Part shown: piece after piece, positions 1-8,817 of the stretch
How the letters are laid out: every line of letters begins with the position of its first letter
How positions within the stretch are numbered: the stretch's first letter is position 1
NCBI RefSeq assembly: GCF_017874375.1
Contig: NZ_JAGGLK010000001.1
Location: 124,001-188,000, forward strand
Length of the DNA stretch: 64,000 nt
Source of the DNA: Methanohalophilus levihalophilus
Lineage (GTDB): Archaea > Halobacteriota > Methanosarcinia > Methanosarcinales > Methanosarcinaceae
Direction of reading: 5' to 3'
Made by a program: the position numbers and the translations under genes
The notes under the pieces: model-generated
The model's database searches: none
What the model was told of the DNA's origin: nothing
The model's input: the letters and a program-made list of their open reading frames with translations, nothing else

Positions 1-2
1 TT

Positions 3-113
3 GAAGGAAAAGCACCACTGGATGCAGACGTGGAAAATATTGGTTCATTTATTGCAATAAAGGATTCAATGTTGGAAATGATCAAGGATTTCAGTGAAAA
101 TGAAACTGAGTGA
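3..113 (+). CDS. C-terminal end of an unidentified protein (cut by window edge)
   Basis: Frame 3 is open from the window edge to a TGA at 111-113 and gives about 36 residues, ending in an acidic tail (FSENETE). The stretch contains no motif I recognise. The other two forward frames stop early. It converges on the PEBP gene on the other strand with only about 10 bases between the two stop codons. Function cannot be assigned from this fragment. Confidence 0.5.
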   Translation, partial: EGKAPLDADVENIGSFIAIKDSMLEMIKDFSENETE

Positions 114-123
114 ATCCAAATTT

Positions 124-693
124 TTAGCTTCTTGAATAAGTCCCCATTAAGTCTCCTTGAGCGATAATATGTCCCTGCATTTCCTGCTCAAGGACGTTTC
201 TTTCCGAGCCAGATGGTATTTCCAGAGTGGTGTCCAGAGCATAAATCCTGAAGAAATACCTGTGCATGCCTGAAGGAGGGCATGGCCCCGAGTAATCGGT
301 TATTTTGAAATCGTTTAGTCCCTGTACTCCAGGAATGCTGTCTTCACTGATCACTGCCCCTGGTTCTATATTCCAGACAATCCAGTGAGTGAATGTCCCC
401 ATTGGTGCATCCGGACCATCAACTATCAGAACGAGACTTTCAGTATTTCCGGGTAGATTTCCGATTATCAGTTCAGGGTTTATATTCTCTCCGTCACATG
501 TGTGGCGTGGAGGTATTGCTTCTCCCTGTTCAAAAGCACTGCTAGAAACACTGATTGTGTTCACCTGTACTTGCGACTCTTCTGATTCGACGTTTGTATC
601 CTGTATTTCTTCAGATTGTTCGCTTTCGGAGCATCCTGAAATTGCTACTAACAGGATAACAAGAGCTGCCATAAAAACTGTAAAATACTTCAT
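124..693 (-). CDS. PEBP-family (YbhB/YbcL, Raf-kinase-inhibitor-like) lipoprotein
   Basis: A 189-residue phosphatidylethanolamine-binding-protein homologue. The first 21 residues form a lipoprotein signal: a hydrophobic stretch, then the lipobox AISGC, so Cys21 is probably the lipidated anchor. A Glu/Ser/Gln-rich linker follows. The PEBP core shows DGPDAPMGTFTHW and GPCPPSGMHRYFF, the two ligand-pocket motifs, and ends with the usual GTYSRS. The family binds anionic ligands or lipids. Its cellular role in archaea is unknown and no partner is evident here. It is transcribed divergently from the iron-sulfur protein gene; A/T-rich TATA-like sequences lie in the shared 70-base spacer. Family assignment is firm; substrate is not known. 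Confidence 0.9.
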   Translation of the reverse strand: MKYFTVFMAALVILLVAISGCSESEQSEEIQDTNVESEESQVQVNTISVSSSAFEQGEAIPPRHTCDGENINPELIIGNLPGNTESLVLIVDGPDAPMGTFTHWIVWNIEPGAVISEDSIPGVQGLNDFKITDYSGPCPPSGMHRYFFRIYALDTTLEIPSGSERNVLEQEMQGHIIAQGDLMGTYSRS

Positions 694-766
694 TTTGCTC
701 TCCCCATGGTATATTATTTGGAACTTGATGGATTATATACCAGATTGTCTTTCCAGTTATTGCGTG

Positions 767-1471
767 ATGATTCCTAAAAAAGGATGGTTATCTTTCTTGG
801 AACAAAGGAACAGTATCACTTCAAAACTGAAAATCTCAAAAAGACGTGAAACCTACAGGCTTATTTTCCAGCTAATCGGGCTTTCAATCTTCGTTTATTT
901 CGGAAGGGAGTCAACGATATATGTCATTCTCCTGACCCTTCCCCTGGCAGTACTTATAGGTCCTGCTTATTGTGGATGGATGTGCCCGAGGGGGATGTTC
1001 CAGAACATTGCAGGCATTGTTGGAAGGAAGTTTCTTGGCAAGCGATATAACCGGTTGGTTTCCCGAAAGGTGCACGATAAGTTGAGATTCTTCAGGTATG
1101 TTCTCCTGCTTTTTGTATTGGCAACCGTGATTCTTTATGAGTTTGAAGTACTTGGTGTATCTGTAGAAGCGGCTATTGCTGACGGGCTTGTTGCAATAAT
1201 GGTACTTTCGATTCTGCTTTCCTTTTTTGTTGACAGGGCAGCGTGCAGATATTTTTGCAAGGATGGGGCATTTGCATCTCTGGTAAATCTGGTTAAAATC
1301 AGGAAAATCAGGCGTGATAAATCCCTTTGCAATTCCTGCGGGATATGTGACAAGGTCTGCCCAATGTGGATTGAAGTTTCAACTAAGGGTGCTGTGGAGG
1401 ATCATTCCTGCATAAGCTGCTTCAAGTGCATTTGTGCTTGTCCTCAGGATGCTCTTAGCATAGAAGAGTAA
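767..1471 (+). CDS. NapH/YccM-like membrane 4Fe-4S protein
   Basis: An integral-membrane iron-sulfur protein of about 234 residues. It has several hydrophobic helices, the cytoplasmic Cys motifs CGWMCPRG and CRYFCKDG typical of NapH/CcoG-like proteins, and then two ferredoxin motifs near the C-terminus (CNSCGICDKVCP and CISCFKCICACP) for two [4Fe-4S] clusters. Such proteins carry electrons between membrane and cytoplasmic partners. The open frame extends upstream to 389, but that part lies antisense over the PEBP gene. I take ATG 767, with ATG 728 as the alternative. A TATA-like ttatatac at 732-740 would put the transcript start just ahead of 767, making it nearly leaderless. The electron partner is unknown. 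Confidence 0.8.
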   Translation: MIPKKGWLSFLEQRNSITSKLKISKRRETYRLIFQLIGLSIFVYFGRESTIYVILLTLPLAVLIGPAYCGWMCPRGMFQNIAGIVGRKFLGKRYNRLVSRKVHDKLRFFRYVLLLFVLATVILYEFEVLGVSVEAAIADGLVAIMVLSILLSFFVDRAACRYFCKDGAFASLVNLVKIRKIRRDKSLCNSCGICDKVCPMWIEVSTKGAVEDHSCISCFKCICACPQDALSIEE

Positions 1472-1472
1472 G

Positions 1473-2798
1473 TTACAGGAAATATAGTATCACCGGCAAC
1501 AGGATTACTCCCATTGCATGTGCTCTTCTGACTTTCATAAATGGTGGTAACATGCCGATGGTAGTGGCAATCACAAAAAGAAGGAGGCCGTAAAAGCCTG
1601 TTAATACTGTTACTGTAACGCAAAGAAACGCAAGAACGCCTTTGCAAACCTTTGAATATTCAATTTTTTCCAGTACTCTGTGGATGTTATTTCCGATAGC
1701 TACCGTTGAGATGTAGGAAAAAAGTGACGCTGTCAGGAGTGCAATAATACACATAAGTATGAATGTGCTGTTAATTCCGGTGCCGGAGAGCAAACTATCT
1801 ATTGCAACCATTGCTCCGCTTCTTGTTTTTTCAATTATTGCAAGTGCGAATAAACCGAAAATGGCATTGCTTGTATTTACACCTGAAACAGAGACAATAA
1901 ACTCCTTCGCTTTTTCAAGCAGATCCTCGTCATTTTGCTCTTTTGAAAAGTTCTCCGGAATCATAAGTCTGGTCATAACAGTTGCAGTGGATGATGATAC
2001 TCCGGGTAACCATGCTACAAGAGAACCTGCAAGGCTTCCTGTGAAAATTCCTCTGGCGATGTTTTTGGATGGAAGCTTCATCTGCGAGATGTTTTTGGTG
2101 GGAACATGTGCATCTGACATCATACTGATGATCAATTGTGAAGCTCCGAATAAGCCGCTCAAGAGCGGAAGCAATACGGTGGGCTCTCCGATATCGAGTA
2201 TGGGTTTTGCAAGATACTCCGTTCTGAATGCAATATAACCAAGGCTCCCGCTTATCAGGAAAATTAAAAGCGCATAAAAAACGAAACGAAGCCGGGCCAG
2301 TGACCCCTGTCCGGGTACCGTTTCTCCCTTTTCCGTAATAATCAGGACAGTCGAGATCAGAATAAGTATTAACGCCATGTTTTCCTGTACCAACGAATAA
2401 TTATTTGCAAAAAAGAAGATGAGGGGAAGTGCAAGAATCACAGAAAATACAACGGAGCCTGCACTCCCAAGGGCTGAAAGCCGTACGGCTTCCGCACCAT
2501 AACCATCCAGAAGCAGGCGATGTCCCGGGAGTACAGCAAGTGCGACATCATCATTTGGTGCTCCAAGAAATATTGCAGGTATTATATCGTGGAACGTGTG
2601 TGAAATTGAGTTGGAAAGAATTGCCACGGCTACATATATCGGAGAGATTCCTAACTCGATGAAAATTGGTGATAGGGAAAGTAGGAGAAGTGCGAAGTTA
2701 TTAGTGTGTATTCCCGGTATGAGGCCGGAGATCACTCCAAGTAGGTATCCGATAACAATGGAGGCAACAAGATATGTGATTGTTATATTTTCGTACAT
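1473..2798 (-). CDS. TctA/DUF112-type tripartite tricarboxylate transporter permease
   Basis: A 441-residue polytopic membrane protein, almost wholly hydrophobic, with 10 or more predicted helices. Near the N-terminus it carries GVISGLIPGIHTNN and later HTFHDIIPAIFLGAPND, the family's signature glycine/proline turns. In bacteria TctA works with TctB and a periplasmic TctC. Neither is beside this gene, so the archaeal protein either acts alone or has distant partners. Substrate is unknown. Its stop lies one base past the end of the convergent iron-sulfur gene. The start at 2798 is the first Met of the hydrophobic domain. Confidence 0.8.
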   Translation of the reverse strand: MYENITITYLVASIVIGYLLGVISGLIPGIHTNNFALLLLSLSPIFIELGISPIYVAVAILSNSISHTFHDIIPAIFLGAPNDDVALAVLPGHRLLLDGYGAEAVRLSALGSAGSVVFSVILALPLIFFFANNYSLVQENMALILILISTVLIITEKGETVPGQGSLARLRFVFYALLIFLISGSLGYIAFRTEYLAKPILDIGEPTVLLPLLSGLFGASQLIISMMSDAHVPTKNISQMKLPSKNIARGIFTGSLAGSLVAWLPGVSSSTATVMTRLMIPENFSKEQNDEDLLEKAKEFIVSVSGVNTSNAIFGLFALAIIEKTRSGAMVAIDSLLSGTGINSTFILMCIIALLTASLFSYISTVAIGNNIHRVLEKIEYSKVCKGVLAFLCVTVTVLTGFYGLLLFVIATTIGMLPPFMKVRRAHAMGVILLPVILYFL

Positions 2799-2913
2799 TA
2801 TTAACAGAGAACTTTATTTTTTAGTTTTCAACAATTCATTTCAATAATAATTTATTTTATTTAAACTGAACCAAGGTTACTGCTTTATACCAGAACCCCA
2901 ATGGAATGATTTA

Positions 2914-3831
2914 ATGTCCCACCCTGCCAAAAAATGCATGAAATGCAATGCTGATGCCATTATTTTCCAGAAATATTCAGGAATGCACCTGTGTAAGAAG
3001 CATTTCATCGAGGATGTGGAGCGCAAGGTCAAGCTCACTATACGCAAGCATTTCAATATTGGGAAAAATGAGACACTGGCTGTTGCGCTAAGTGGCGGGA
3101 AAGACAGTTGTGTGGTTCTTTACATCATGCACAAGATTTTCAGCGAACGCAGGGATCTTAACATCGTGGCGATAAGTGTTGATGAAGGCATCAAAGGATA
3201 CAGGGAACAGTCCCTTGAATATGCAAAGGAACTTGCTTCAAGTCTTGGGATAGAGCACATTATCCGTTCCTTTGATGATGAATATGACACTACCCTCGAC
3301 GATCTCACAGCAAAGAATCGTGTTCTGGGAGCATGCAGCTATTGTGGTGTCCTGAGGAAATCAATTCTAAACAAGGTTGCGCTGGAAATTGGTGCGACAA
3401 GACTTATCACCGGTCACAATCTGGATGATGAAGCCCAAACAATTCTTATGAATCATCTTGCAGGGGATGTGGATCGCCTGGTGAGGCTTGATCCGCCACG
3501 TGAAATTGAAGGCATGGTTCTCAGGGCTAAACCCTTGCGCAAAATCCCTGAAAAAGAAGTTGCACTTTATGCTCTTGTGAATGACATACCGGTTGATTTT
3601 GAAATTTGCCCATATGCTCATGAAGCGCTTCGGGGGGAAGTTCGCGACATGCTCAATGGGTTTGAAACCAAACACCCCGGTACAAAATATTCTCTTCTCA
3701 GGGGTTTTGATAAAATGGTTAAGGTACTGGCTGCGGATTTTCCGCAGGCGAACATCAGCCAGTGCAGGGTCTGCGGACAGGCGTGTAATGCCGAAGTATG
3801 TCAGGCCTGTCGTTTACTTGGAAAAGGATGA
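2914..3831 (+). CDS. tRNA 2-thiolation enzyme, TtuA/Ncs6 (TIGR00269) family
   Basis: A 305-residue adenylating sulfurtransferase that activates a tRNA uridine for 2-thiolation. An N-terminal zinc site is formed by C8, C11, C27 and H30. The PP-loop ATP-binding motif SGGKDS is at residues 60-65, the central GACSYCGVLRK carries catalytic or cluster cysteines, and a C-terminal Cys-rich knuckle contains CRVCGQAC. Length and domain order match TtuA (U54) and Ncs6/NcsA (U34); the sequence alone does not decide which. There is no clear Shine-Dalgarno site. A TATA box (tttatac, about 2884-2890) lies 25-30 bases upstream, so the message may be leaderless. It converges on the membrane protein gene with one base between them. 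Confidence 0.88.
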   Translation: MSHPAKKCMKCNADAIIFQKYSGMHLCKKHFIEDVERKVKLTIRKHFNIGKNETLAVALSGGKDSCVVLYIMHKIFSERRDLNIVAISVDEGIKGYREQSLEYAKELASSLGIEHIIRSFDDEYDTTLDDLTAKNRVLGACSYCGVLRKSILNKVALEIGATRLITGHNLDDEAQTILMNHLAGDVDRLVRLDPPREIEGMVLRAKPLRKIPEKEVALYALVNDIPVDFEICPYAHEALRGEVRDMLNGFETKHPGTKYSLLRGFDKMVKVLAADFPQANISQCRVCGQACNAEVCQACRLLGKG

Positions 3832-3832
3832 T

Positions 3833-4738
3833 TCAGACGTATTCGAGATACTCGTCAATATCGTAGATTTCTTTTCCTGTCCTTCGCATAAACATTCGTG
3901 TCCACCATATGGCTGTAAGCGGTTGAATTACTGCGAAGGAGATAACAAAGTCTGTAAAGGACCAGAGTGTTCCGAGAGCTTCAATTGTTCCCATCATCTG
4001 GCCAATCAGTGCAATCAGGATTGAAATGCTTATTATGAAAAGCCAGAGCAGAAATGTATCTAGTTTATTTTGCATAAATACACTGAAACCTTTTTCAAGG
4101 GCAGTGACCGGATCAAGATTTTCGACAACTACAGCGTATTCGGAGTAAGTGAAAACCAGTTCTACGACCATTATGTACAGAGTCCATAACAGCATTCCAA
4201 AAACAAGTATTAGTGCCCCTGAGGCTGCTTCTTCCGGGTTAAGGAAAAATCCTTCAAGATCTCCTACACTTAGTATCCCGGGAACGATAAAAATAATTCC
4301 TGTAAGCATTATCAGGAGAAGTATGAACTTGATAAGGAAAAGGTTTACAAAATTCTCCCTTCCGTATGTGAACATGTCTCCGATTGTAGAGGTTCCTTTT
4401 TCAGAAGCTTTTTTTGCCATTCCAATAGCTCCCGCTTCAAAGTAGGAGCCAATAATTGTTAGCAGAATTACAGCTATCAAAGCAATAAGTCCCATCAGCA
4501 GGAAATTGTCATAAAAGGAAGAGTTCAGGATTCCAATTACCATTTCGGGTTCTATAGCATCCGGGTTTTCAGGGAGTGAAGGCATTGCGGGGAGAATAAG
4601 TAAAGCAATAGCAATTACAAATGTACCAAAAATCACAAACATCCCGAGGAAAACATTCAGGAAAAAAGGGATGCAGATGTTTAGGTTATGAGTCCATGTC
4701 TGGAAGCCTTTTCTTAATGTCAGGCTTATACTTTCCAT
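3833..4738 (-). CDS. Archaeal integral membrane protein, unknown function (DUF7847-like)
   Basis: A 301-residue protein with about six long hydrophobic segments. It opens with a short amphipathic stretch (SLTLRKGFQTW) typical of archaeal proteins related to the glycerophosphodiester phosphodiesterase membrane domain. A Pro/Glu-rich loop separates the first two helices, and a Gly/Ala motif GSYFEAGAIGMA occurs near residue 100. No catalytic residues are evident. Function is unknown. The family name is my best guess from overall architecture. Confidence 0.7.
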   Translation of the reverse strand: MESISLTLRKGFQTWTHNLNICIPFFLNVFLGMFVIFGTFVIAIALLILPAMPSLPENPDAIEPEMVIGILNSSFYDNFLLMGLIALIAVILLTIIGSYFEAGAIGMAKKASEKGTSTIGDMFTYGRENFVNLFLIKFILLLIMLTGIIFIVPGILSVGDLEGFFLNPEEAASGALILVFGMLLWTLYIMVVELVFTYSEYAVVVENLDPVTALEKGFSVFMQNKLDTFLLWLFIISISILIALIGQMMGTIEALGTLWSFTDFVISFAVIQPLTAIWWTRMFMRRTGKEIYDIDEYLEYV

Positions 4739-4853
4739 TTGAAAAATCTCTCCGATTGCACATCGTGATTGTTATATCCTTCTTTAGCCTAATGGGATAC
4801 TTGCCTCTAATGCGTTCTTATGCTATAAAAATGTTGTAAAAGGTATGGTGAAA

Positions 4854-5306
4854 ATGGATTCCGAGAAACATACTTTGCTGGTTGTATCACATTGTCTTCT
4901 GAATCCCTCCTCAAGACTTTCAGGAATAAAACATCCTTCCAGAATTGATGTTGGGAAGTCAAATATTATGCAACTTCCATGCCCTGAACTGATATTCTTT
5001 GGCTCAAACCGGAGAGAAATAACAAAGGATCAATTGCAGCATGCATCATACAGGCGTTTCTGTCATGACCTTTTTGAACCATTTGCCGATATGATCGAAG
5101 AGCTGTATAATAAGGGGTTGGAGATCAAAATCGTTGGTGTTGGGAAAAGTCCTTCCTGTGCTGTTGAATATACTACAGTTGGAGGTCCGGCAGGCAAGGT
5201 TTTGGAGTTCTCTCATCAGCATGTAAAGGGTAAAGGTGTTTTTTTTGAGGAAATTGAAAGAGAGCTTTTTGAAAGAGGTATTTCCTTTCACACATGTGAA
5301 CATTAA
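4854..5306 (+). CDS. TudS-related putative desulfidase (CD3072-like)
   Basis: A protein of about 150 residues with Cys-centred motifs: SHCLLNPSSR near the N-terminus, QLPCPE in the middle and SPSCAVEYT after it. This set resembles the TudS/DUF523 group, whose members use three cysteines to hold an iron-sulfur cluster and remove sulfur from thiolated substrates. A role in thio-nucleoside turnover would suit the tRNA thiolase gene 1 kb upstream, but that link is inference. I chose ATG 4854 because GGTG at 4847-4850 sits at the right distance. ATG 4845 is too close to its own AAGGT. Confidence 0.72.
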   Translation: MDSEKHTLLVVSHCLLNPSSRLSGIKHPSRIDVGKSNIMQLPCPELIFFGSNRREITKDQLQHASYRRFCHDLFEPFADMIEELYNKGLEIKIVGVGKSPSCAVEYTTVGGPAGKVLEFSHQHVKGKGVFFEEIERELFERGISFHTCEH

Positions 5307-5330
5307 AAAGGTCCGATCAATTTAGAAATA

Positions 5331-5338
5331 CTTATATA
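5331..5338 (+). promoter_or_regulatory. TATA box of the candidate small RNA
   Basis: cttatata at 5331-5338, preceded by an A-rich BRE-like tagaaata. It lies about 25 bases before the G that opens a perfect stem at 5362, the usual archaeal distance from TATA to transcript start. No protein start follows. Confidence 0.55.
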
Positions 5339-5359
5339 GCATTGCAAAGTCCTACAGTT

Positions 5360-5454
5360 GTGCTGGTGGGTTAAACTCTAATTTTCTTCAAACCCCACTC
5401 CCCAAATACACCAAACCCCCCATTAAACCCACCAGCTTTCTTCTATACTTTTTT
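5360..5454 (+). ncRNA. Candidate small RNA with long closing stem and C-rich loop
   Basis: An 11-bp perfect stem pairs 5362-5372 (gctggtgggtt) with 5426-5436 (aacccaccagc). It encloses about 50 bases that hold three C-runs (aaccccactcccc, acacc, aaacccccca) and little else. Six T's at 5449-5454 follow as a likely terminator, and a TATA box lies 25 bases upstream. No open frame is present. A C-rich single-stranded loop would be complementary to GGTG/GGGG ribosome-binding sites, so a translational repressor is an attractive guess. Methanosarcina mazei sRNA41, as I remember it, acts in this way. I have not matched the sequence to it, and function is inference. Confidence 0.5.
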
Positions 5455-5839
5455 GTTAATCTTTAACATCAAGTTGTAGGGATATTCCATGCTTTTTTGG
5501 ATAGTCTTTTTAGCTCTGACTTTTTATATGTAGGATAAGTTGTTCCCCATAGCGAGATGAAGTAGTTAAGTTCAAAAAATGATTCACCTATTTTTACTGA
5601 ATAATCGGTCAAGAAAAGGATTATTCCCAAGCCCCACATTCCGGAAAAAATGCTCAGGCTTATTGGATTTGTAAGTCAATTATGATAGTGAAAACAAAGT
5701 CAGCCAGTTTTTCTTGAAATCACTTTCTTTTTTTAAAAACGTAGTCCAACCAATTTATAGCACTCTAGCTGGAGCTCAAGGCTATTAGCAGTCAAATATC
5801 AAAAAAGAAAAATGGAAAAAAGAAAGGTCATTTGACCTT
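5455..5839. other. Intergenic spacer without recognisable gene
   Basis: About 385 A/T-rich bases between the candidate small RNA and the 3' end of the pyrophosphatase gene. I see no open frame with a ribosome-binding site and no strong repeat. The last 40 bases hold the pyrophosphatase terminator. Confidence 0.6.
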
Positions 5840-5841
5840 TC
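5797..5841 (-). terminator. hppA: Terminator of the pyrophosphatase gene
   Basis: gaaaggtca (5822-5830) and tgacctttc (5833-5841) form a 9-bp inverted repeat overlapping the stop codon. On the minus strand it is followed by a long T-rich tract (complement of the A-rich 5797-5821), as expected for termination. Confidence 0.6.
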
Positions 5842-7858
5842 AGAAAATACCTGCTCCGATGAACAGGGAAGCGAACAGGATGGCCACCATGTTAACTACC
5901 TTGATAAGGGAGTTAAGTGCCGGACCGGCTGTGTCCTTGAATGGGTCACCAACGGTGTCACCAACGACTGCTGCTTTGTGAGCATCAGAGCCTTTTCCAC
6001 CGTGTTGTCCATCTTCAATAAGTTTCTTTGCGTTATCCCATGCTCCGCCACCGTTGTCCATTGTAAGGGCAAGCAGAAGACCGGATGCAATAATTCCGAT
6101 AAGGAGTCCTCCGAGTGCAAGCGGGCCGAGTACAACTCCTACGATCAATGGGGTTGCGACTGCAAGGAATCCTGGAATTGCCATTTCACGAATAGCTGCT
6201 GCGGTGACAATGTCCACACATTTTCCATATTCCGGTTTTGCAGTTCCTTCCATGATTCCGGGAATTTCACGGAACTGGCGACGTACTTCATTTACAATTC
6301 CAAACGCAGCCTTTCCGACTGCTTTCATGGTTACTGCACTGAAGATGAATGGCAAAAGAGCACCGATAAACAGGCCTACGAGAACCACAGGGTTATCGAG
6401 GCTGAGTGCACCCATGTCAAGATCAACCTTGTGACGGTAGTCTGCGAAAAGTGCAAGTGCACCGAGTGCTGCAGAACCGATTGCATATCCTTTTGTAACA
6501 GCTTTTGTGGTGTTACCTACTGCGTCGAGAGCATCGGTTGTGTTACGGACTTCTTCTGGAAGACCTGCCATTTCAGCAATTCCGCCGGCATTGTCAGTGA
6601 TTGGTCCGTAGGAGTCGAGTGTAACAATCATACCTGTTACTGAAAGCATTGCAGCTGCTGCAATTGCAATACCGTAAAGACCCATTGCTGGATCTGCGGC
6701 TCCACCGACAACAAAGAATGCTGCAAGGATACCGATTACAATAATTGCAAGAGGCAGGGCTGTACTTTCAAATCCGATTGCAAGACCTGAAATTACATTT
6801 GTTCCTGCGCCGGTTTCTGATGCTTTTGCAATGGTCTTAACCGGACGGTAGCTGGTTGAAGTGTAGTATTCTGTAAATACCACCATCAAGACCATAATTG
6901 CAATACCTATAAGGGATGCGTAATAAAGTGTGATGCTCATTCCCAGGAAAGTTGTTACAAAATAGAATGCACCGAGACAGAGAACTGCCGATACAACAAC
7001 TCCTTTGTAAAGCGCTTTCATAATCTTGCCATCATCACCGACTTTCACGAAGAATATGGAGATGACTGATGCAAAGATGGCCACTGCACCGAGAATGAGT
7101 GGATAAAGAATAGCGTTTGGATAAGCTGTAAGAAGCTGGCTTCCCAGCAACATTGAAGCAAGGACGGTTACTACATAGGTTTCGAACAGGTCAGCACCCA
7201 TTCCTGCACAGTCCCCGACATTGTCACCGACGTTGTCAGCAATGACGCCGGCATTACGTGGGTCGTCTTCAGGAATTCCTGCTTCTACTTTACCTACAAG
7301 GTCTGCTCCTACATCTGCAGCTTTGGTGAAAATACCGCCGCCAACCCTTGCGAAGAGACTGATAAGACTGGCACCGAAACCGAATCCTACTACCTGGTCA
7401 ACGTCTCCGAAGAGGATGTAGAACACACTGGTTCCGAGGAGAGCTAATCCTACTACTGCAAAACCGGTAACTGCTCCTCCCTGCACAGCAACGCTCATTG
7501 CGTCCTGAAGGCTACGGGAAGCTGCGTTAGCAGTCCTTACATTTGCACGTACGGATACGTTCATACCGATGTAGCCTGCGAGTGCGGAACTTGCAGCACC
7601 TACAAGGAATCCGATAACTACCCTGCCGCTGTTTTCTGCGATCAGGAAGTATATCATGAAAGCCAGAATAACGGCTACGATTGCTACTGTTTTATATTGA
7701 CGATTCAGAAATGCCATTGCCCCTTCTTGGATAGCCTTGGATATATCCTGCATCTTCTCATTTCCGGTTCCTTCCTTAAGAACACGGCTTGCGAAGAATG
7801 CGGAAAATACAAGACTTATGATACCTGCCAGGGGGGCCAGATATATTATATTCTCCAT
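5840..7858 (-). CDS. hppA: Membrane-bound ion-translocating pyrophosphatase (K+-independent type)
   Basis: A 672-residue polytopic enzyme that couples PPi hydrolysis to outward ion pumping. It has about 16 helices. The substrate-site acidic motifs [11 protein letters not shown] and [16 protein letters not shown] are intact, as is the C-terminal KDTAGPALN motif. At the key cation-site segment it reads GNTTKA, with Lys where K+-dependent enzymes have Ala (GNTTAA). By family knowledge this marks the K+-insensitive, proton-pumping class. The start is supported by gaggag just upstream on the minus strand. It is monocistronic and ends at a strong terminator. Biosynthetic PPi, including that from the AMP-forming acetyl-CoA synthetase nearby, would be its substrate. 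Confidence 0.95.
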   Translation of the reverse strand: MENIIYLAPLAGIISLVFSAFFASRVLKEGTGNEKMQDISKAIQEGAMAFLNRQYKTVAIVAVILAFMIYFLIAENSGRVVIGFLVGAASSALAGYIGMNVSVRANVRTANAASRSLQDAMSVAVQGGAVTGFAVVGLALLGTSVFYILFGDVDQVVGFGFGASLISLFARVGGGIFTKAADVGADLVGKVEAGIPEDDPRNAGVIADNVGDNVGDCAGMGADLFETYVVTVLASMLLGSQLLTAYPNAILYPLILGAVAIFASVISIFFVKVGDDGKIMKALYKGVVVSAVLCLGAFYFVTTFLGMSITLYYASLIGIAIMVLMVVFTEYYTSTSYRPVKTIAKASETGAGTNVISGLAIGFESTALPLAIIVIGILAAFFVVGGAADPAMGLYGIAIAAAAMLSVTGMIVTLDSYGPITDNAGGIAEMAGLPEEVRNTTDALDAVGNTTKAVTKGYAIGSAALGALALFADYRHKVDLDMGALSLDNPVVLVGLFIGALLPFIFSAVTMKAVGKAAFGIVNEVRRQFREIPGIMEGTAKPEYGKCVDIVTAAAIREMAIPGFLAVATPLIVGVVLGPLALGGLLIGIIASGLLLALTMDNGGGAWDNAKKLIEDGQHGGKGSDAHKAAVVGDTVGDPFKDTAGPALNSLIKVVNMVAILFASLFIGAGIF

Positions 7859-8120
7859 TACAAAACTCCTCTGGTCCTGTTATTTGGTTTAGTATTGTAT
7901 TTGATCAAAGTTAATTGATTACTGGTAACGGGCAGGAATTGGGTGTATAATATAAATTATTTATACTCCTGCCGGAAGGCAGGTTGAAATAGTACACACC
8001 AGATATGAATGTATCGCTTGTAAAATTTTTACGTTGTGAGTGATCAATTCTGTTTTGGGTCCAATTGTCGTGTTCGTTCTGGGATAAAAAAATTGGTATT
8101 TATGGTAAAAAACCATATTG

Positions 8121-8130
8121 CTTATAAACA
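8121..8130 (+). promoter_or_regulatory. TATA box of the small secreted protein gene
   Basis: cttataaaca at 8121-8130 lies about 25 bases before the ATG at 8152. No Shine-Dalgarno site is visible, so the transcript is probably leaderless. A 6-bp inverted repeat (tatggt/accata, about 8101-8117) abuts the box and could be an operator. Confidence 0.45.
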
Positions 8131-8151
8131 AGTACTATTTATAGTGACATA

Positions 8152-8595
8152 ATGCGATTGGTTGCGCTCGTCTTTACATGTTTGCTTGTTGCATCATTTT
8201 TCCTCACTCCTGCGTTAGCTCAGGAAGAGGGTGAATATCTCCATATTAAGGAGATGTCCCTGCGCTTTGACGGTGATGATGCTACCGCAACTATCTATTT
8301 TGATCTGGATCTCTTTGGTGACTTCTACGTTTTTGCTTTTGGAAGCCGGCATCTTGAGCCTGAAATTGTAAAGGTTTTTTCAGATTTTGAAGAACTACAG
8401 GTTCAGGAAATCGGCAGGGAGAATGCTATTATTTCACTGAACAATGTCTCGTATAAATCCGATGAATTCTACCTGTTCAATGAAAAGGAACTGGGTCTTG
8501 TTGTTGAAGATCTTGTTGTTATTTATCCTTCGGGCCCTTCCAAAACCCTGTCAAATGTAAATACCATTCCGAATCTATTTTATGAAGATTCTTGA
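8152..8595 (+). CDS. Small secreted protein of unknown function
   Basis: A 147-residue protein with a clear Sec signal peptide: Arg near the start, a hydrophobic core and a cleavage site after TPALA at about residue 23. The mature part is acidic and rich in alternating hydrophobic residues (for example ATIYFDLDLF), suggesting a beta-sandwich. No Cys, no membrane anchor and no recognised domain. It follows a probable leaderless promoter and stands alone between the pyrophosphatase and acetyl-CoA synthetase genes. Function unknown. Confidence 0.7.
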   Translation: MRLVALVFTCLLVASFFLTPALAQEEGEYLHIKEMSLRFDGDDATATIYFDLDLFGDFYVFAFGSRHLEPEIVKVFSDFEELQVQEIGRENAIISLNNVSYKSDEFYLFNEKELGLVVEDLVVIYPSGPSKTLSNVNTIPNLFYEDS

Positions 8596-8743
8596 TTTTT
8601 CACTTCGTCTTTCTGGCTAAGTAAGGTGTTTTCAATTTGTCATGTTTATTCCTTGACTATATATATCATCAGTTACTGTTTCTTTATGGGTGCTGAACAA
8701 CTTTCGACATTTCCATCGGCCATGGTGCTTATATTCACTTGAT

Positions 8744-8760
8744 ACTGAAACTGTTTCAGT
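8744..8760. promoter_or_regulatory. Palindrome in the acetyl-CoA synthetase leader
   Basis: actgaaac-t-gtttcagt is a perfect 8-bp inverted repeat with one central base, 58 bases before the chosen start of acs. TATA-like sequences lie at about 8657-8667 and 8728-8736. It could be an operator or a leader hairpin. No regulator is identified. Confidence 0.4.
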
Positions 8761-8817
8761 CTGGGATTTTGTGTTAATGGCTTGTGGAAGAAAATGGAGT
8801 ATTTGAGGGTACATCAC

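Noticed and set aside
389-766. N-terminal extension of the NapH-like protein frame
   Set aside because: It lies antisense across the PEBP gene, has no ribosome-binding site and resembles nothing. The membrane protein begins at about 767.
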